Below the pieces are notes generated by a model. That model saw only the letters and a program-made list of their open reading frames with translations. It was not told the origin of the DNA and searched no databases. A program made the translations under genes and the position numbers. From Actinomycetota bacterium (GTDB lineage Bacteria; Actinomycetota; Acidimicrobiia; Acidimicrobiales; JAHWLA01), in contig JAHWLA010000018.1 in the NCBI GenBank assembly GCA_019347595.1, forward strand, positions 1 through 20,019: 20,019 nucleotides of DNA, given 5' to 3'. Positions 1 through 8,292 of the stretch are shown here, in pieces; positions within the stretch are counted from its first letter, which is position 1; each line of letters starts with the position of its first letter.

Positions 1-773
1 AAGGCCCGTGATGCCTCTCCCGCGAACGACATGTTCACGACGCGCGCCCCCGAGTTCACCGCCTCTTCGATCCCCCGCACCACGGTGGTGTACGTGCCGA
101 GCCCGTTGTCGTCCAGGACCTTGATGGCGCGCACCCGGGTGTTCCAGCCCAGCCCGGCCACGCCCACGCCGTTGTCGGTGGCGGCGGCGATCGTGCCCGC
201 CACGTGGGTGCCGTGGCCGTGACGGTCCTCGGCCGACGACGCCCCGCTGTAGTTGCCGCCGACGATCACCTTGCCGCCGCCCAAGTCGGGGTGGCCGGCG
301 TCGACGCCGGTGTCGAGCACGGCGACGACGACATCGGCGCTGCCTCGCGTGAGGTCCCACGCCACCGGCGCGCCCACCCGTGCGAGGCCCCACTGGTCGA
401 CGTTCCCGCACACCGGCGACGAGGGCGGGTCGTAGCACGGATCGTTCGGCGCGGTCGCCAGCGCAACCGGTCCGTCGACCTCGGCCCACGCCACCCGGCT
501 GTCGCCGCGGAGGCGGGCGGCGGCCGACGCTCCCCGGCCCTTCGGCACGCGCAGCGTCCACATCCCGCCCAGCAAGCGGCCCTCCGCCACGCCGTCGACG
601 GCGGCGGCCGCCGAGCCGGCTGTCCCACTGCGCATGCCGACGATCAGGCGGTCGGCGTCACGGCCGACGGAGACGGCAGCGCCCGCCGACGCAGGGGCGA
701 GCGCGGGCGCGACGCACAGGGCAGCCGTCGTCACCCAGATGATCCCTCGGAGCTTGCGCATTCGTCCCCGCAT
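1..773 (-). CDS. Secreted subtilisin-like serine protease (S8 family), C-terminus outside window
   Basis: Exported S8 peptidase; 257 codons are visible and the gene runs off the left edge. Residues 1-33 form a signal peptide (basic start, hydrophobic IIWVTTAALCVAPALAP, then ASAGAA). Residues about 41-105 look like a short inhibitor-type propeptide (DRLIVGMRSG, ending WAEVDGPVA). The catalytic domain begins near residue 125 (VDQWGLARVGAPVAWDLT). It shows catalytic Asp154 (VAVLDTGVDAGHPDL) and His187 (GHGTHVAGT), 33 residues apart as in subtilisins. The later VVNMSF strand is present, but the oxyanion Asn and catalytic Ser (GTSMA block) lie beyond the window. C113 and C122 may form a small disulfide loop. 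The start at 773 is the first ATG; an alternative ATG at 761 is possible. It lies 35 bases after the glycosyltransferase gene on the same strand and may share its transcript. Confidence 0.93.
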   Translation of the reverse strand, partial: MRGRMRKLRGIIWVTTAALCVAPALAPASAGAAVSVGRDADRLIVGMRSGTAGSAAAAVDGVAEGRLLGGMWTLRVPKGRGASAAARLRGDSRVAWAEVDGPVALATAPNDPCYDPPSSPVCGNVDQWGLARVGAPVAWDLTRGSADVVVAVLDTGVDAGHPDLGGGKVIVGGNYSGASSAEDRHGHGTHVAGTIAAATDNGVGVAGLGWNTRVRAIKVLDDNGLGTYTTVVRGIEEAVNSGARVVNMSFAGEASRA

Positions 774-808
774 CGACCGCCGTCCGGCGGCTTACACACT
801 ACGAGGGA

Positions 809-2002
809 TCAATCGGCATTCCGGCGCACCCGTAAAGCACATGCCGTGAGAAATCGCTCATACCGCTCGATGATCACGGGCCACCGGAAGTTTCCCTCGA
901 CGTACTCGGCCCCCGCGGCAGCCAGGCGCGCCCGAACCTCGGCGTCGCCCGCCAGCCGGTCCACAGCGGCCTCGAACTCGGCGAAGCCCTCGAACCACAG
1001 GCCGCCCCCCGAGCGTTCACAGTGCTCACGGGTGGCCAGGCAGTGCCCGTTGACGAGGACGGGGACGCCCGCCGTCCAAGCCTCCATGAGCACGATGGAG
1101 AACGCCTCGAAGTACGAGGGGTTGACGAGGCCCGTGCATCCGCGCAGGGCGCCCCACTTCACCGCCTCGTCCACCGGCCCCGCCACCACGATGTCGGGGT
1201 GGTCGGGCGGGCGCTGCACGACCGGTCCCGCGAACACCAGCGCCAGCGGCCCGGGACGGCGAGCCTTGTACTCGGCGAAATAACGGGCGAGCATGCCCAC
1301 GCCTTTGCCGTCGTCGACCCGGCCGAGACACAGCAGGTACGGACGGTCGTCCAGGCCGAAGGCGCCTGCCGCCGCGGCAGGGTCGCCGTCGCCCTCCTCG
1401 ACGCCGAGCCCCATGACGATCTGGGCGCGGTCGCCGATGGCGAACAGCGACTCCGCCAGCCGGCGTTCGCCGTAGGTCTGGAAGACGAGGCCTTGAGCCG
1501 CCGCGAACACGTCGCGAAAGATCGGCAGCCGCAGCGGCGGCTCGTCGTGGGCGGCCGGGTGCATGACGGCGCGCCGACCGACGGCGGGGACGCCGTGGAC
1601 CGTCGGGTAGTAGAGGTAGGGGTAGAAGACGACAAGGTCTGCGTCGCCGTGGCGGGCGGCGTCGATCACGTCGGGGCAGACCGGCCCTTGCAACTCGATC
1701 CACCGGCGGCACGTCTCGTCGTCCGCCTCGGCCGGCTGCGGCAGGACTGTGCGCGAGTACCCCTCGAAGGCGGGGTGGCGCCCGGCCTCGGACGAGAAGC
1801 GGCGAACACGCACGCCGTTGATGTCGACCTCGGCGGCCGGGTAGTGGTCGGCCCACGTGCCCGCATCGAGCGCGCACGTGGTGATGATCTCCACCTCCCA
1901 CCCCAGCATCGACACCAGCCGCTCGGCCAGCATGCGGGCGCCGTACTCGGCGCCCCCCAGCACCTCCAGGCCGTAGCGGGGCACGACGTAGGCGATTTTC
2001 AC
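809..2002 (-). CDS. Glycosyltransferase family 4 (GT-B fold)
   Basis: Predicted retaining sugar transferase of 397 residues acting at the cytoplasmic face, probably on the polysaccharide exported by the neighbouring ABC system. The N-terminal Rossmann half starts MKIAYVVPRYGLEVLGGAE, whose Gly-rich loop is typical of GT4 enzymes. The C-terminal half carries the donor-binding GRVDDGKG segment (R228, K233) and the E-x7-E motif E299-E307 (EAFSIVLME). The start is GTG at 2002; its GTGA overlaps the TGA of the preceding glycosyltransferase, indicating translational coupling. A longer in-frame reading exists but enters the upstream gene. The sugar and linkage cannot be told from sequence. It is not a close paralogue of the other two transferases here. 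Confidence 0.93.
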   Translation of the reverse strand: MKIAYVVPRYGLEVLGGAEYGARMLAERLVSMLGWEVEIITTCALDAGTWADHYPAAEVDINGVRVRRFSSEAGRHPAFEGYSRTVLPQPAEADDETCRRWIELQGPVCPDVIDAARHGDADLVVFYPYLYYPTVHGVPAVGRRAVMHPAAHDEPPLRLPIFRDVFAAAQGLVFQTYGERRLAESLFAIGDRAQIVMGLGVEEGDGDPAAAAGAFGLDDRPYLLCLGRVDDGKGVGMLARYFAEYKARRPGPLALVFAGPVVQRPPDHPDIVVAGPVDEAVKWGALRGCTGLVNPSYFEAFSIVLMEAWTAGVPVLVNGHCLATREHCERSGGGLWFEGFAEFEAAVDRLAGDAEVRARLAAAGAEYVEGNFRWPVIIERYERFLTACALRVRRNAD

Positions 2003-3057
2003 TCGGGCACCTGCTGGAGGAGCTCGACCCACCGGGTACGGGTGCGCTCGAGGGAGAAGTCGGCCAGTCGTCGCGTGCCCGCCTCGACCACCGGCCCACG
2101 GTCGGCGAGCACGCGGTCCACGGCGGCGGCCACCGTGGCCGCGTCCTTGGCCGGAAGGAGGACGCCGCCGTCATCGAGCGTCTCGGGAACGGCCGCCGCC
2201 GCGTAGGCAATCACCGGCACGCGGTTCCACATCGCCTCCACCAGCGGGACGCAGAACCCCTCGTGGTCCGACACGCATACGAACACGTCGGCCGCCCGGT
2301 AGTGCGCCGCCAACTCGCCGGGCGTGACGGAGCCGGCGAGCGTCACGGCGTCGGCCAGGCCGAGCTCGGCGGCGAATCCCTCCACGGCGGCCACGTACGC
2401 ATCCGACGACGACCCGCCCACCAGGTGGAGGCGGGCGTGCGGGTCGTAGAGGCGGCGGTAGACGGCGAGGGCCTTGACCAGGTCGTGCTGGCACTTGTTG
2501 GGCGACAGCCGGCCGACGAACAACCAGTCGGCCCCCTTCTTGCCGTCGTGCAGCCGGGCCAGCGCCTCGGCGTCGACCTCGGTGTCGAAGGTGGACAGGT
2601 CGAGCAGGATGGGCGCCACGGCGGTGTCGGGGAAGCCTTCCCGGCGCAGCTCCTCCTCGCTGTAGCCGGAGTGGGCGACGCCGAGGTCGGCCCGCGCGGC
2701 CAGGTCGCGAAGCTGGTTCCGGCCCCACGCGCACCCGTAGGCCGCGCCGGGCTCCCAGGGCTCGATGAAGTGGGCGGGCGTGATGTTGTGGAAGTCCACC
2801 ACCAACGGCAGATCGCGGTCGGCGACGAAGTCGGCGACGACGGAGCCGATGGCCATGTGGTACACGAGCACGTCGCCCGGCCGCGCCTTGTAGTCGCGGT
2901 GATGCCGCACGCGCTCGGCATGGGGGCCGCGCCGGTACTCGGCGAAGAGCTCCGATTCGACGCCGAGCACGTCGCGAGCCAGCCGCTGGAGCTCGAGCAT
3001 GTGCGCGCCCGTGGCCCCGGGCTCGAAGGTGGCGACGAACTGGTGCAGCGCCTTCAC
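1999..3057 (-). CDS. Glycosyltransferase, GT4-like, second of a tandem paralogous pair
   Basis: A 352-residue GT-B glycosyltransferase. It starts MKALHQFVATFEPGATGAHM, with an N-terminal sugar-acceptor half including FHNITPAHFIEPWEP (89-103). The C-terminal donor half has DWLFVGRLSPNKCQHDLVKA (R183, K188 for diphosphate binding) and the E-x7-E motif E266-E274 (EGFCVPLVE). The GTG start at 3057 overlaps the preceding gene's stop (GTGA at 3054-3057), and its own stop overlaps the next start in the same way. It shares many blocks with the upstream 361-residue protein (KCQHDLVKA, YDP-ARLH-VGG, HEGFCVPLVEAM, AAAAVPETL), so the two arose by duplication. Its substrate is unknown. Role in surface glycan assembly is inferred from the adjacent ABC exporter. 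Confidence 0.93.
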   Translation of the reverse strand: MKALHQFVATFEPGATGAHMLELQRLARDVLGVESELFAEYRRGPHAERVRHHRDYKARPGDVLVYHMAIGSVVADFVADRDLPLVVDFHNITPAHFIEPWEPGAAYGCAWGRNQLRDLAARADLGVAHSGYSEEELRREGFPDTAVAPILLDLSTFDTEVDAEALARLHDGKKGADWLFVGRLSPNKCQHDLVKALAVYRRLYDPHARLHLVGGSSSDAYVAAVEGFAAELGLADAVTLAGSVTPGELAAHYRAADVFVCVSDHEGFCVPLVEAMWNRVPVIAYAAAAVPETLDDGGVLLPAKDAATVAAAVDRVLADRGPVVEAGTRRLADFSLERTRTRWVELLQQVPE

Positions 3058-4139
3058 GCGACCGTCTCCAACAGCTCTTCCATGACGGCGGCGAAGCGGC
3101 GGCGGCTGTGCTCGAAGGCGAACTCGGCAGCGCGGGCCAGGCCCGCCTCCGTAAGCGTGCTGCGCAACGCGGCATCGGTGACGACGCGGTAGGCCGCGGC
3201 CGCCACCGTCGCCGGGTCCTTTAGGTCGAGCAGCACGCCTGCGCCCGCCAGCGTTTCGGGGACGGCGGCCGCCGCGTGGGCCACGATCGGCAGGCGGCTG
3301 CGCATGGCTTCGACGAGCGGAACGCAGAACCCCTCGTGCATCGACAGGCACACGAACACGTCGGCAGCGGCGTAGTGGGCGGCGAGCACGCCGTCGGGCA
3401 CCGACCCGTGCAGGTACACGTTGCGGTGCAGGCCGAGGGCACGAATGTACTTCTCCAGCGCGGTCGAATACGCGTGCGAGGCGCTGCCGCCCACGATGTG
3501 CAGGCGGGCGCGCGGGTCGTAGACCCGGCGGTAGAGGGCGAAGGCCTTGACCAGGTCGTGCTGGCACTTGTGCGGCGCTACCCGCCCGACGAACAGCCAG
3601 TCGACGCCGCCCCTGACCTTCGCCTGCCGGAGCCGGTCGAGCGCAGTCGCGTCGGCGGCCACGGCGACGGCGTCGAGGTCGACAAGCACGGGAGCGACGG
3701 TCGTACGTCGGTACCCCGCGGCCTGCAGCTCGCCCTCGTTGTAGTGCGAAACCGCGATCCCCAGCTCCGTGCGGGGAGCGAACTCGGCGAGTTGTTCGCG
3801 GCCGCGACGCAGCTCCGCGCCGACGACCGGCTCCCACGCGCCGAACACGGTGAACGGCGTGACGTTGTGGTAGTTGACGACCTTCCGCTCGGGCCGAGCC
3901 ACCAGCCAGTCGGCCATCTTGCAGCCGGTGGAGAGCTGGTAGAGCAGCACGGCGTCACTGCGGTCGGGGTACGCCTTGAACAGTTGTGCCTCGCCGCGGG
4001 GCACGCCGGGCGAGATGCCTTCGGCGTAGATGTCGGACGCCACCCCGAGGTCGCGGAGGATGGCGCGCACGTGCCGGGCGTGGGTCCCGATGGCATCGCG
4101 CGACGCGTAGGTTGGGATGAACTGGTGGACGCCGGGCAT
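3054..4139 (-). CDS. Glycosyltransferase, GT4-like, first of a tandem paralogous pair
   Basis: A 361-residue GT-B enzyme, MPGVHQFIPTYASRDAIGTH at the start, paralogous to the next gene. The N-terminal half includes NYHNVTPFTVFGAWEP (89-104), matching the paralogue's HNITPAHFIEPWEP block. The donor site comprises WLFVGRVAPHKCQHD (R186, K191) and the E-x7-E pair E269-E277. The ATG at 4139 is chosen because it gives the same N-terminus as the paralogue; the open frame continues upstream but overlaps the methyltransferase-like gene. It begins 7 bases after that gene ends and overlaps the next gene by 4 bases. Conserved active-site residues suggest both copies are functional, probably adding successive or alternative sugars. 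Confidence 0.92.
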   Translation of the reverse strand: MPGVHQFIPTYASRDAIGTHARHVRAILRDLGVASDIYAEGISPGVPRGEAQLFKAYPDRSDAVLLYQLSTGCKMADWLVARPERKVVNYHNVTPFTVFGAWEPVVGAELRRGREQLAEFAPRTELGIAVSHYNEGELQAAGYRRTTVAPVLVDLDAVAVAADATALDRLRQAKVRGGVDWLFVGRVAPHKCQHDLVKAFALYRRVYDPRARLHIVGGSASHAYSTALEKYIRALGLHRNVYLHGSVPDGVLAAHYAAADVFVCLSMHEGFCVPLVEAMRSRLPIVAHAAAAVPETLAGAGVLLDLKDPATVAAAAYRVVTDAALRSTLTEAGLARAAEFAFEHSRRRFAAVMEELLETVA

Positions 4140-4146
4140 CGCCGTC

Positions 4147-5154
4147 CTACCGGGGACGGGAGGCAACCACGCCGAACGAGGCGGGCGGGAACAGCAGCGT
4201 GTCGATGCGCGCCCCCCACTCTCCCAGCCCGTCGGGTACGTCGGCCGGACGGCGGCGGGGGCCGTCGTGCACCGCAGGCGCGTGGAGGCCGCGCTCGACG
4301 AGGAGGTGCGCCCACGTCGCCGCGTGGAGCGGACGGCCGGCCCCGAGGTCGACTTCGACGGGCGAACGATCGCGCTCCCACGCCACCGGATCGGTGCCCA
4401 CCACGGCGAGCACGCCACCGGGCGCCAGCCGGGCCACGGCCTGGTCGGCCAGCCGCAGCAGGGCGGCCTTGGGGAAGCGGTCGACGCAGCCGCTGAGCAC
4501 GATCCCGGCGAGGGCACCGGCGGGCACCTTGCCGAGGTGCTCCATCACGCCGTCGATACGGATGTCGAGCTCGGCGTCGGCAGGCGCGCCCTCGGCGTGC
4601 ACGCCGTAGGCGTCGACGCCCTTGTTGACCAGTGCCCGCACCAGTTCTCCGCTGCCGCACTCGACGTGGAGCACGCGGCCCTGCACGTCGCGCAGCGCGT
4701 CGACGAGCACCGGCAGCCAGTGCTCGGCGTCGGGCATCGTCGCCGTGCCGTCGCCCGCCACGAGCGGGGCGATCGAACGGGTTCCCGTCGCCTCCTCCAG
4801 CGCGTCGACCCGCGTGCCGAGCAGGCGGACGGCACGAGCGATGGCTTCGTTGAACCCGCTGGCCTGCTGGGCGACGTAGCGAAAGATCCACACCACGCTC
4901 TTGCGCAGTACCCGCTTGACGTGCGGGATGACGGGACGGGACGACGCCGTGGGCGCCAGCACGTCGATGAACGTGGCCTGCTCCGCCCGGGTCAGCACCT
5001 GGTCGAAGTCGCCGTCGAGGGCGCGCACCGGCGCGTAGCGGGCGAACACGATGTCGAGCTCTCGTTCGAGATGCGGCGGCAGGTCGCCCGATTCCCGCTT
5101 GCGGCGCACCTCCTCCTCGATCTCGGCCAGCAGCCGCTTGTGGTCGATCGTCAT
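4147..5154 (-). CDS. SAM-dependent methyltransferase-like protein with N-terminal helical extension
   Basis: 335 residues. Residues 1-125 are charged and helical (KRLLAEIEEEVRRKRESGDL, later LLGTRVDALEEATG) and could be a coiled-coil or docking region. Residues about 145-330 look like a class I methyltransferase: motif I VLHVECGSGE (161-170), later LRLADQAVARLAPGGVLAVVG (post-motif III) and RPLHAATWAHLLVERGL, a pattern known from polysaccharide-cluster methyltransferases. The acidic residue expected at the end of strand 2 is replaced (YGVHAEG, H186), the following segment is short, and the usual EHL/EHLP element reads VDRFP, so catalysis is uncertain. The ATG at 5154 overlaps the Wzt stop as ATGA. 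Its place between the ATPase and the transferases suggests capping or modifying the glycan, as methyltransferases do in ABC-dependent O-antigen systems. Confidence 0.8.
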   Translation of the reverse strand: MTIDHKRLLAEIEEEVRRKRESGDLPPHLERELDIVFARYAPVRALDGDFDQVLTRAEQATFIDVLAPTASSRPVIPHVKRVLRKSVVWIFRYVAQQASGFNEAIARAVRLLGTRVDALEEATGTRSIAPLVAGDGTATMPDAEHWLPVLVDALRDVQGRVLHVECGSGELVRALVNKGVDAYGVHAEGAPADAELDIRIDGVMEHLGKVPAGALAGIVLSGCVDRFPKAALLRLADQAVARLAPGGVLAVVGTDPVAWERDRSPVEVDLGAGRPLHAATWAHLLVERGLHAPAVHDGPRRRPADVPDGLGEWGARIDTLLFPPASFGVVASRPR

Positions 5155-6440
5155 CGGAGCAACTCCGCGTCCTCGCCCCGTTCCCGCGTCACCGATACGT
5201 TGAGGCCCAGGTGCACCTGCCCGACACCGCGTCCCGGGTTCATGACCTCGAACTGGTGGCGCTGCTCCTGCCAGTCGTACACCGTTCCCTCGTCCTGGCT
5301 GTGCACGCCGATCGTGACCAAGTACGTGCCGTCGAGCAGCGGCGTGGCGTCCGTCTCGAAGGTGACGACGCCCCGGCCGTCGACATCACCGACGGGCACG
5401 CCGAGGAAGTCGGTGTTGGACCCGAAGACCAAGCGGCCCTCGATGTCGTGGATGGCGATGCCGAAGACGATGTCCTCGAGGCGCTCGGTCGCGTCGTAGG
5501 CGACCCGGATGGCGAGGGGCTCGCCCGGCAGGAGGTACGGCCGCTCACCCGCCCCCGGGTGCTCCATGCGCACGTCGGTGATGCGCAACTTGAAGTTGCG
5601 CTTGCGCTCTTGCGCCGACAGCCCGTCGTCCACCTCGACCGACGCGTCGGTCTCGGCCGTGTCCTCGTCGAGGGCGGGCGCCAGCTGCTCGACCTCGTGG
5701 GCTCGATCCGTCTGGAGCAGGTGTTCGCGGTAGGCGCGCACCGCCTCGCCGGGCGTGCCGAGGGCAACGAGCACGCCATGGTCGAGCACGGCGGCGCGGT
5801 CGCACACCTGGCGGATCAGGTCGGCCGAGTGGGTGACGAACACGATCGTCCGGCCCTCGCGCTGGAAGCGCTTGACCCGGTCGAGGCACTTGCGCTGGAA
5901 GTTTTCGTCGCCCACGGCGAGGACCTCGTCGACCAGCAGCACGTCGGGATCCATGTTGACGGCGACGGCGAAGCCGAGGCGCACGTACATGCCCGAGGAG
6001 TAGTGCTTCACCTGGTTGTCGATGAACTTCTCCAGCTCGGCGAAGGCGACGATCTCATCGAAGCGCTTGGCGATCTCCTTCTTCGGCATGCCGAGGATGG
6101 AGGCGTTGAGGAAAACGTTCTCCCGCCCCGTGAGCTCGGGGTGAAAGCCCGCGCCCAACTCGAGGAGGGCGGCCAGGCGGCCGACGACTTCGATCCGGCC
6201 GCTGGTGGGCTGGAGGATGCCCGCGATGCACTTGAGCAAGGTCGACTTGCCCGATCCGTTGTGGCCCAGGAGGCCCACGGTCTCGCCCTGTTCGATGGTC
6301 AGGTCGATGTCGCGGAGCGCCCAGAACTCCTCGTAGGGCACCTTCCCCAAGTGGATCACCCGCTCCTTGAGCGAGGTGTACTTCTCCTTGTAGAGGCGGA
6401 AGCGCTTGGCAACGTCGTCGACCTGGACAGCGGCGGCCAC
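5151..6440 (-). CDS. wzt: ABC transporter ATP-binding protein, polysaccharide export, Wzt type with C-terminal glycan-binding domain
   Basis: 429-residue ATPase that energises export of a lipid-linked polysaccharide. The ABC domain occupies about 5-240: Walker A GHNGSGKS (59-66, K65), signature YSSGM (147-151), Walker B DVLLVDE (166-172) and switch His204 (FVTHS). An acidic linker (about 250-275) leads to a Wzt_C-like beta domain (about 283-415: FKLRITDVRMEHPG, LPGEPLAIRVAY, FGIAIHDIEGRLVFGSNT, LLDGTYLVTIGVHS). That domain in characterised Wzt proteins recognises the finished glycan end. The GTG at 6440 is chosen because it sits 4 bases after the permease stop, with GAGGAG about 10 bases upstream; a longer frame would overlap the permease. 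The symbol is by family, not by demonstrated substrate; teichoic-acid TagH is the nearest alternative. Confidence 0.93.
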   Translation of the reverse strand: MAAAVQVDDVAKRFRLYKEKYTSLKERVIHLGKVPYEEFWALRDIDLTIEQGETVGLLGHNGSGKSTLLKCIAGILQPTSGRIEVVGRLAALLELGAGFHPELTGRENVFLNASILGMPKKEIAKRFDEIVAFAELEKFIDNQVKHYSSGMYVRLGFAVAVNMDPDVLLVDEVLAVGDENFQRKCLDRVKRFQREGRTIVFVTHSADLIRQVCDRAAVLDHGVLVALGTPGEAVRAYREHLLQTDRAHEVEQLAPALDEDTAETDASVEVDDGLSAQERKRNFKLRITDVRMEHPGAGERPYLLPGEPLAIRVAYDATERLEDIVFGIAIHDIEGRLVFGSNTDFLGVPVGDVDGRGVVTFETDATPLLDGTYLVTIGVHSQDEGTVYDWQEQRHQFEVMNPGRGVGQVHLGLNVSVTRERGEDAELLR

Positions 6441-6444
6441 CGGC

Positions 6445-7341
6445 TTACAGCTCCTCGGCGAAATTGCCCTCGACCCGGCCGAACAGCTTGAGGGCGAGAG
6501 CAAGGAGGACGAGGGACGCGCCGGCGACGGCCAGCAGTTGGAAGAGGTACCAGGTGAGCCCGGCGTCTGCCGGGAGGATGGCGAGCCTGTTGCCGTCGTT
6601 GCCGATGGGCTCGGTCTGGTTGTAGATGGCCCGCTGGAAGGTGAGGACGATCGGCGTGATGGGGTTCAGCCGGTAGAGCCAGGCGTTCTCCTGGAGCCGG
6701 TCGGCCACCAGCCGGTACTGGTACACGACCGGCGTCATCCAGAACCACGCGAGCAAGACAAGCTCCAACAGGTGCTGCGTGTCGCGGGCGTAGACGTTGA
6801 CCGCAGCCAGCATGATGCCGAGGGCGGCAGCCAGGAGCAGCAGGGCGACGAGCGCCACGGGGACCAGGAGCATGAACGTCGGCGACGGCGTGTAGCGGAA
6901 CCCGACGAGAGCCAGCAGCAGCACGCAGGCCTGGAGGAAGAAGTGCACCAGGGAGGCGCCCACCGAGGCGAGGGCGAGGATTTCGCGCGGGAACGAGACC
7001 TTCTTCACGATGGCGGCGTTGCCGACGACCGAGCCGGTAGCGCCCGCCAGGCCGGTGGAGAACAGATTCCAGACGAGCAGGCCGGACAGCAGGTAGATCG
7101 CGAATGTGGGAATGCCGTTCTTCAGCACGAGCTGGAAGACGACGTAGAACACCGCCAGGTACAAGGCGGGGTTGAGCATCGACCACAGGAAGCCGAGCGC
7201 GCTGTTCTTGTACTTGACCTTCAGCTCTTTGCGGACGAGGCCCACGAGGAGCTCGCGGTAGCGCCAGATCTCCACCACCCGCTGCCGCACGGTGGTGCGG
7301 TTGGAGATGACGCGCGTCGGCTTGCTTTCGGCTTTGCTCAC
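6445..7341 (-). CDS. wzm: ABC transporter permease, polysaccharide export (Wzm/TagG type, ABC2 membrane family)
   Basis: 298-residue inner-membrane permease that pairs with the Wzt-type ATPase encoded 4 bases downstream. It begins with a cytoplasmic helix (VVEIWRYRELLVGLVRKELKVKYKNSALGFLWSMLNPAL, about 27-65), the hallmark of the family: K-R-K-YK-S-LG-WS-L-P. About six membrane segments follow (about 63-83, 87-108, 128-150, 155-180, 195-212 and 262-287). VNVYARDTQHLLELVLLAWFWMTPVVY matches the conserved periplasmic-loop region. The start is GTG at 7341, 31 bases after the preceding gene's stop, with AGGAT only at some distance. It heads the export and assembly cluster. Confidence 0.93.
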   Translation of the reverse strand: MSKAESKPTRVISNRTTVRQRVVEIWRYRELLVGLVRKELKVKYKNSALGFLWSMLNPALYLAVFYVVFQLVLKNGIPTFAIYLLSGLLVWNLFSTGLAGATGSVVGNAAIVKKVSFPREILALASVGASLVHFFLQACVLLLALVGFRYTPSPTFMLLVPVALVALLLLAAALGIMLAAVNVYARDTQHLLELVLLAWFWMTPVVYQYRLVADRLQENAWLYRLNPITPIVLTFQRAIYNQTEPIGNDGNRLAILPADAGLTWYLFQLLAVAGASLVLLALALKLFGRVEGNFAEEL

Positions 7342-7372
7342 GGTGGGCTCGATCCTACCGGGGGTGCCGTTT

Positions 7373-8245
7373 TCACCCCGAATCAGGAGCGTCGAGATCG
7401 GCCTCGGCCACGCACACGTTGCGCATGGTGCCGACGCCCTCGATGGTCGTCTCCACCACGTCGCCGGGATTCAGGTACACCGGCGGCGTGCGGCCGAACC
7501 CGACGCCCGACGGCGTGCCCGTGAGGCAGACGTCGCCCTGGGAGAGCGTCATGACCGACGACAGCAGCTCGATGAGGTGCGGGATGTCGACGATCATGTC
7601 GGCGGTCGACTCGTCCTGCACGAGCACGTCGTTCACCCGGCAGGTGATGCGCAGGTCGTGGGGGTTCTCCAGCTCGTCGAGCGTGACGATGGCCGGTCCC
7701 ATGGGGCAGAAGGTGTCGAAGCTCTTGCCCAGCGAGAACTGGTTGCTCGCCGCCATCTGCACGAAGCGCTCCGAGATGTCCTGGGCGACGGTGAAGCCGC
7801 GCACGTGGTCGAGGGCGTCGCGGGCACGGATGTTGCGGCCGCCGTCGCCGACCACGAACGCCAGCTCGGCCTCCCAGTCGGTGGTGCCTTCCCCTTGCGG
7901 CAGCACGACCCGGTCGTAGGGCCCGGTGAGGCTGGACGGGAACTTGGTGAACACCGCGGGAATGGGGCGGACGTCGAGCCCCGCTTCCACCGCGTGTTTG
8001 CGGTAGTTCATGCCGATGGCGAACACCGAGTGGGGCGCGGGTACCGGCGGGCCGAGATGGACGTCCTCCACTGGCGCTCCCCCGCCGAACGCACCCGTCT
8101 CGTGGAGCACGAGGGCGCGGTCCCAGTGGTCGGTGACGACCTCCATGGGGCTGCCGGGGATATCGCCGCCCGACAGCTCGGCCAGGTCGTAGACCAGGCC
8201 GTCGACGAGCAGCGCCGCTCGCCCGCCCGCGTTGACAAACCTCAT
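7373..8245 (-). CDS. Fumarylacetoacetate hydrolase family protein
   Basis: 290-residue cytosolic metal-dependent enzyme of the FAH/FAHD superfamily (C-C bond hydrolases, decarboxylases or isomerases of 2-oxo acids). After a short N-terminal domain (1-65) comes the FAH catalytic fold. Metal ligands E125 and E127 lie in DWEAELAFVV, the third acid D156 in AQDISER. K174 (GKSFDTFCPMGP) and TGTPSGVGF (242-250) are conserved active-site segments. Length is normal for bacterial FAHD1-like proteins. The substrate is not readable; oxaloacetate decarboxylase-like and ureidoglycolate lyase-like members look alike. The start ATG at 8245 lacks a clear ribosome site. A palindromic element separates it from clpP upstream, so it probably has its own promoter; the polysaccharide genes follow after only 31 bases. 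Confidence 0.92.
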   Translation of the reverse strand: MRFVNAGGRAALLVDGLVYDLAELSGGDIPGSPMEVVTDHWDRALVLHETGAFGGGAPVEDVHLGPPVPAPHSVFAIGMNYRKHAVEAGLDVRPIPAVFTKFPSSLTGPYDRVVLPQGEGTTDWEAELAFVVGDGGRNIRARDALDHVRGFTVAQDISERFVQMAASNQFSLGKSFDTFCPMGPAIVTLDELENPHDLRITCRVNDVLVQDESTADMIVDIPHLIELLSSVMTLSQGDVCLTGTPSGVGFGRTPPVYLNPGDVVETTIEGVGTMRNVCVAEADLDAPDSG

Positions 8246-8292
8246 GGGGAGATCATCCCGCGTCGTGCCCCGTGCAGCCGGGATGCCCGTCG

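Noticed and set aside
204..1283. Long plus-strand open frame opposite the protease and glycosyltransferase genes
   Set aside because: Arg/Ala/Pro-rich low-information translation typical of antisense frames in GC-rich DNA; the minus-strand genes have clear motifs.
5211..6491. Plus-strand open frame of 426 codons opposite wzt
   Set aside because: It mirrors the codon positions of the ATPase gene, and its Asp/Glu/Val/Leu-rich composition shows no domain.
8254..8285. CATCCCG/CGGGATG inverted repeat upstream of the FAH-family gene
   Set aside because: Seven-pair stem with an 18-base loop is within chance expectation in such GC-rich sequence; no riboswitch features.
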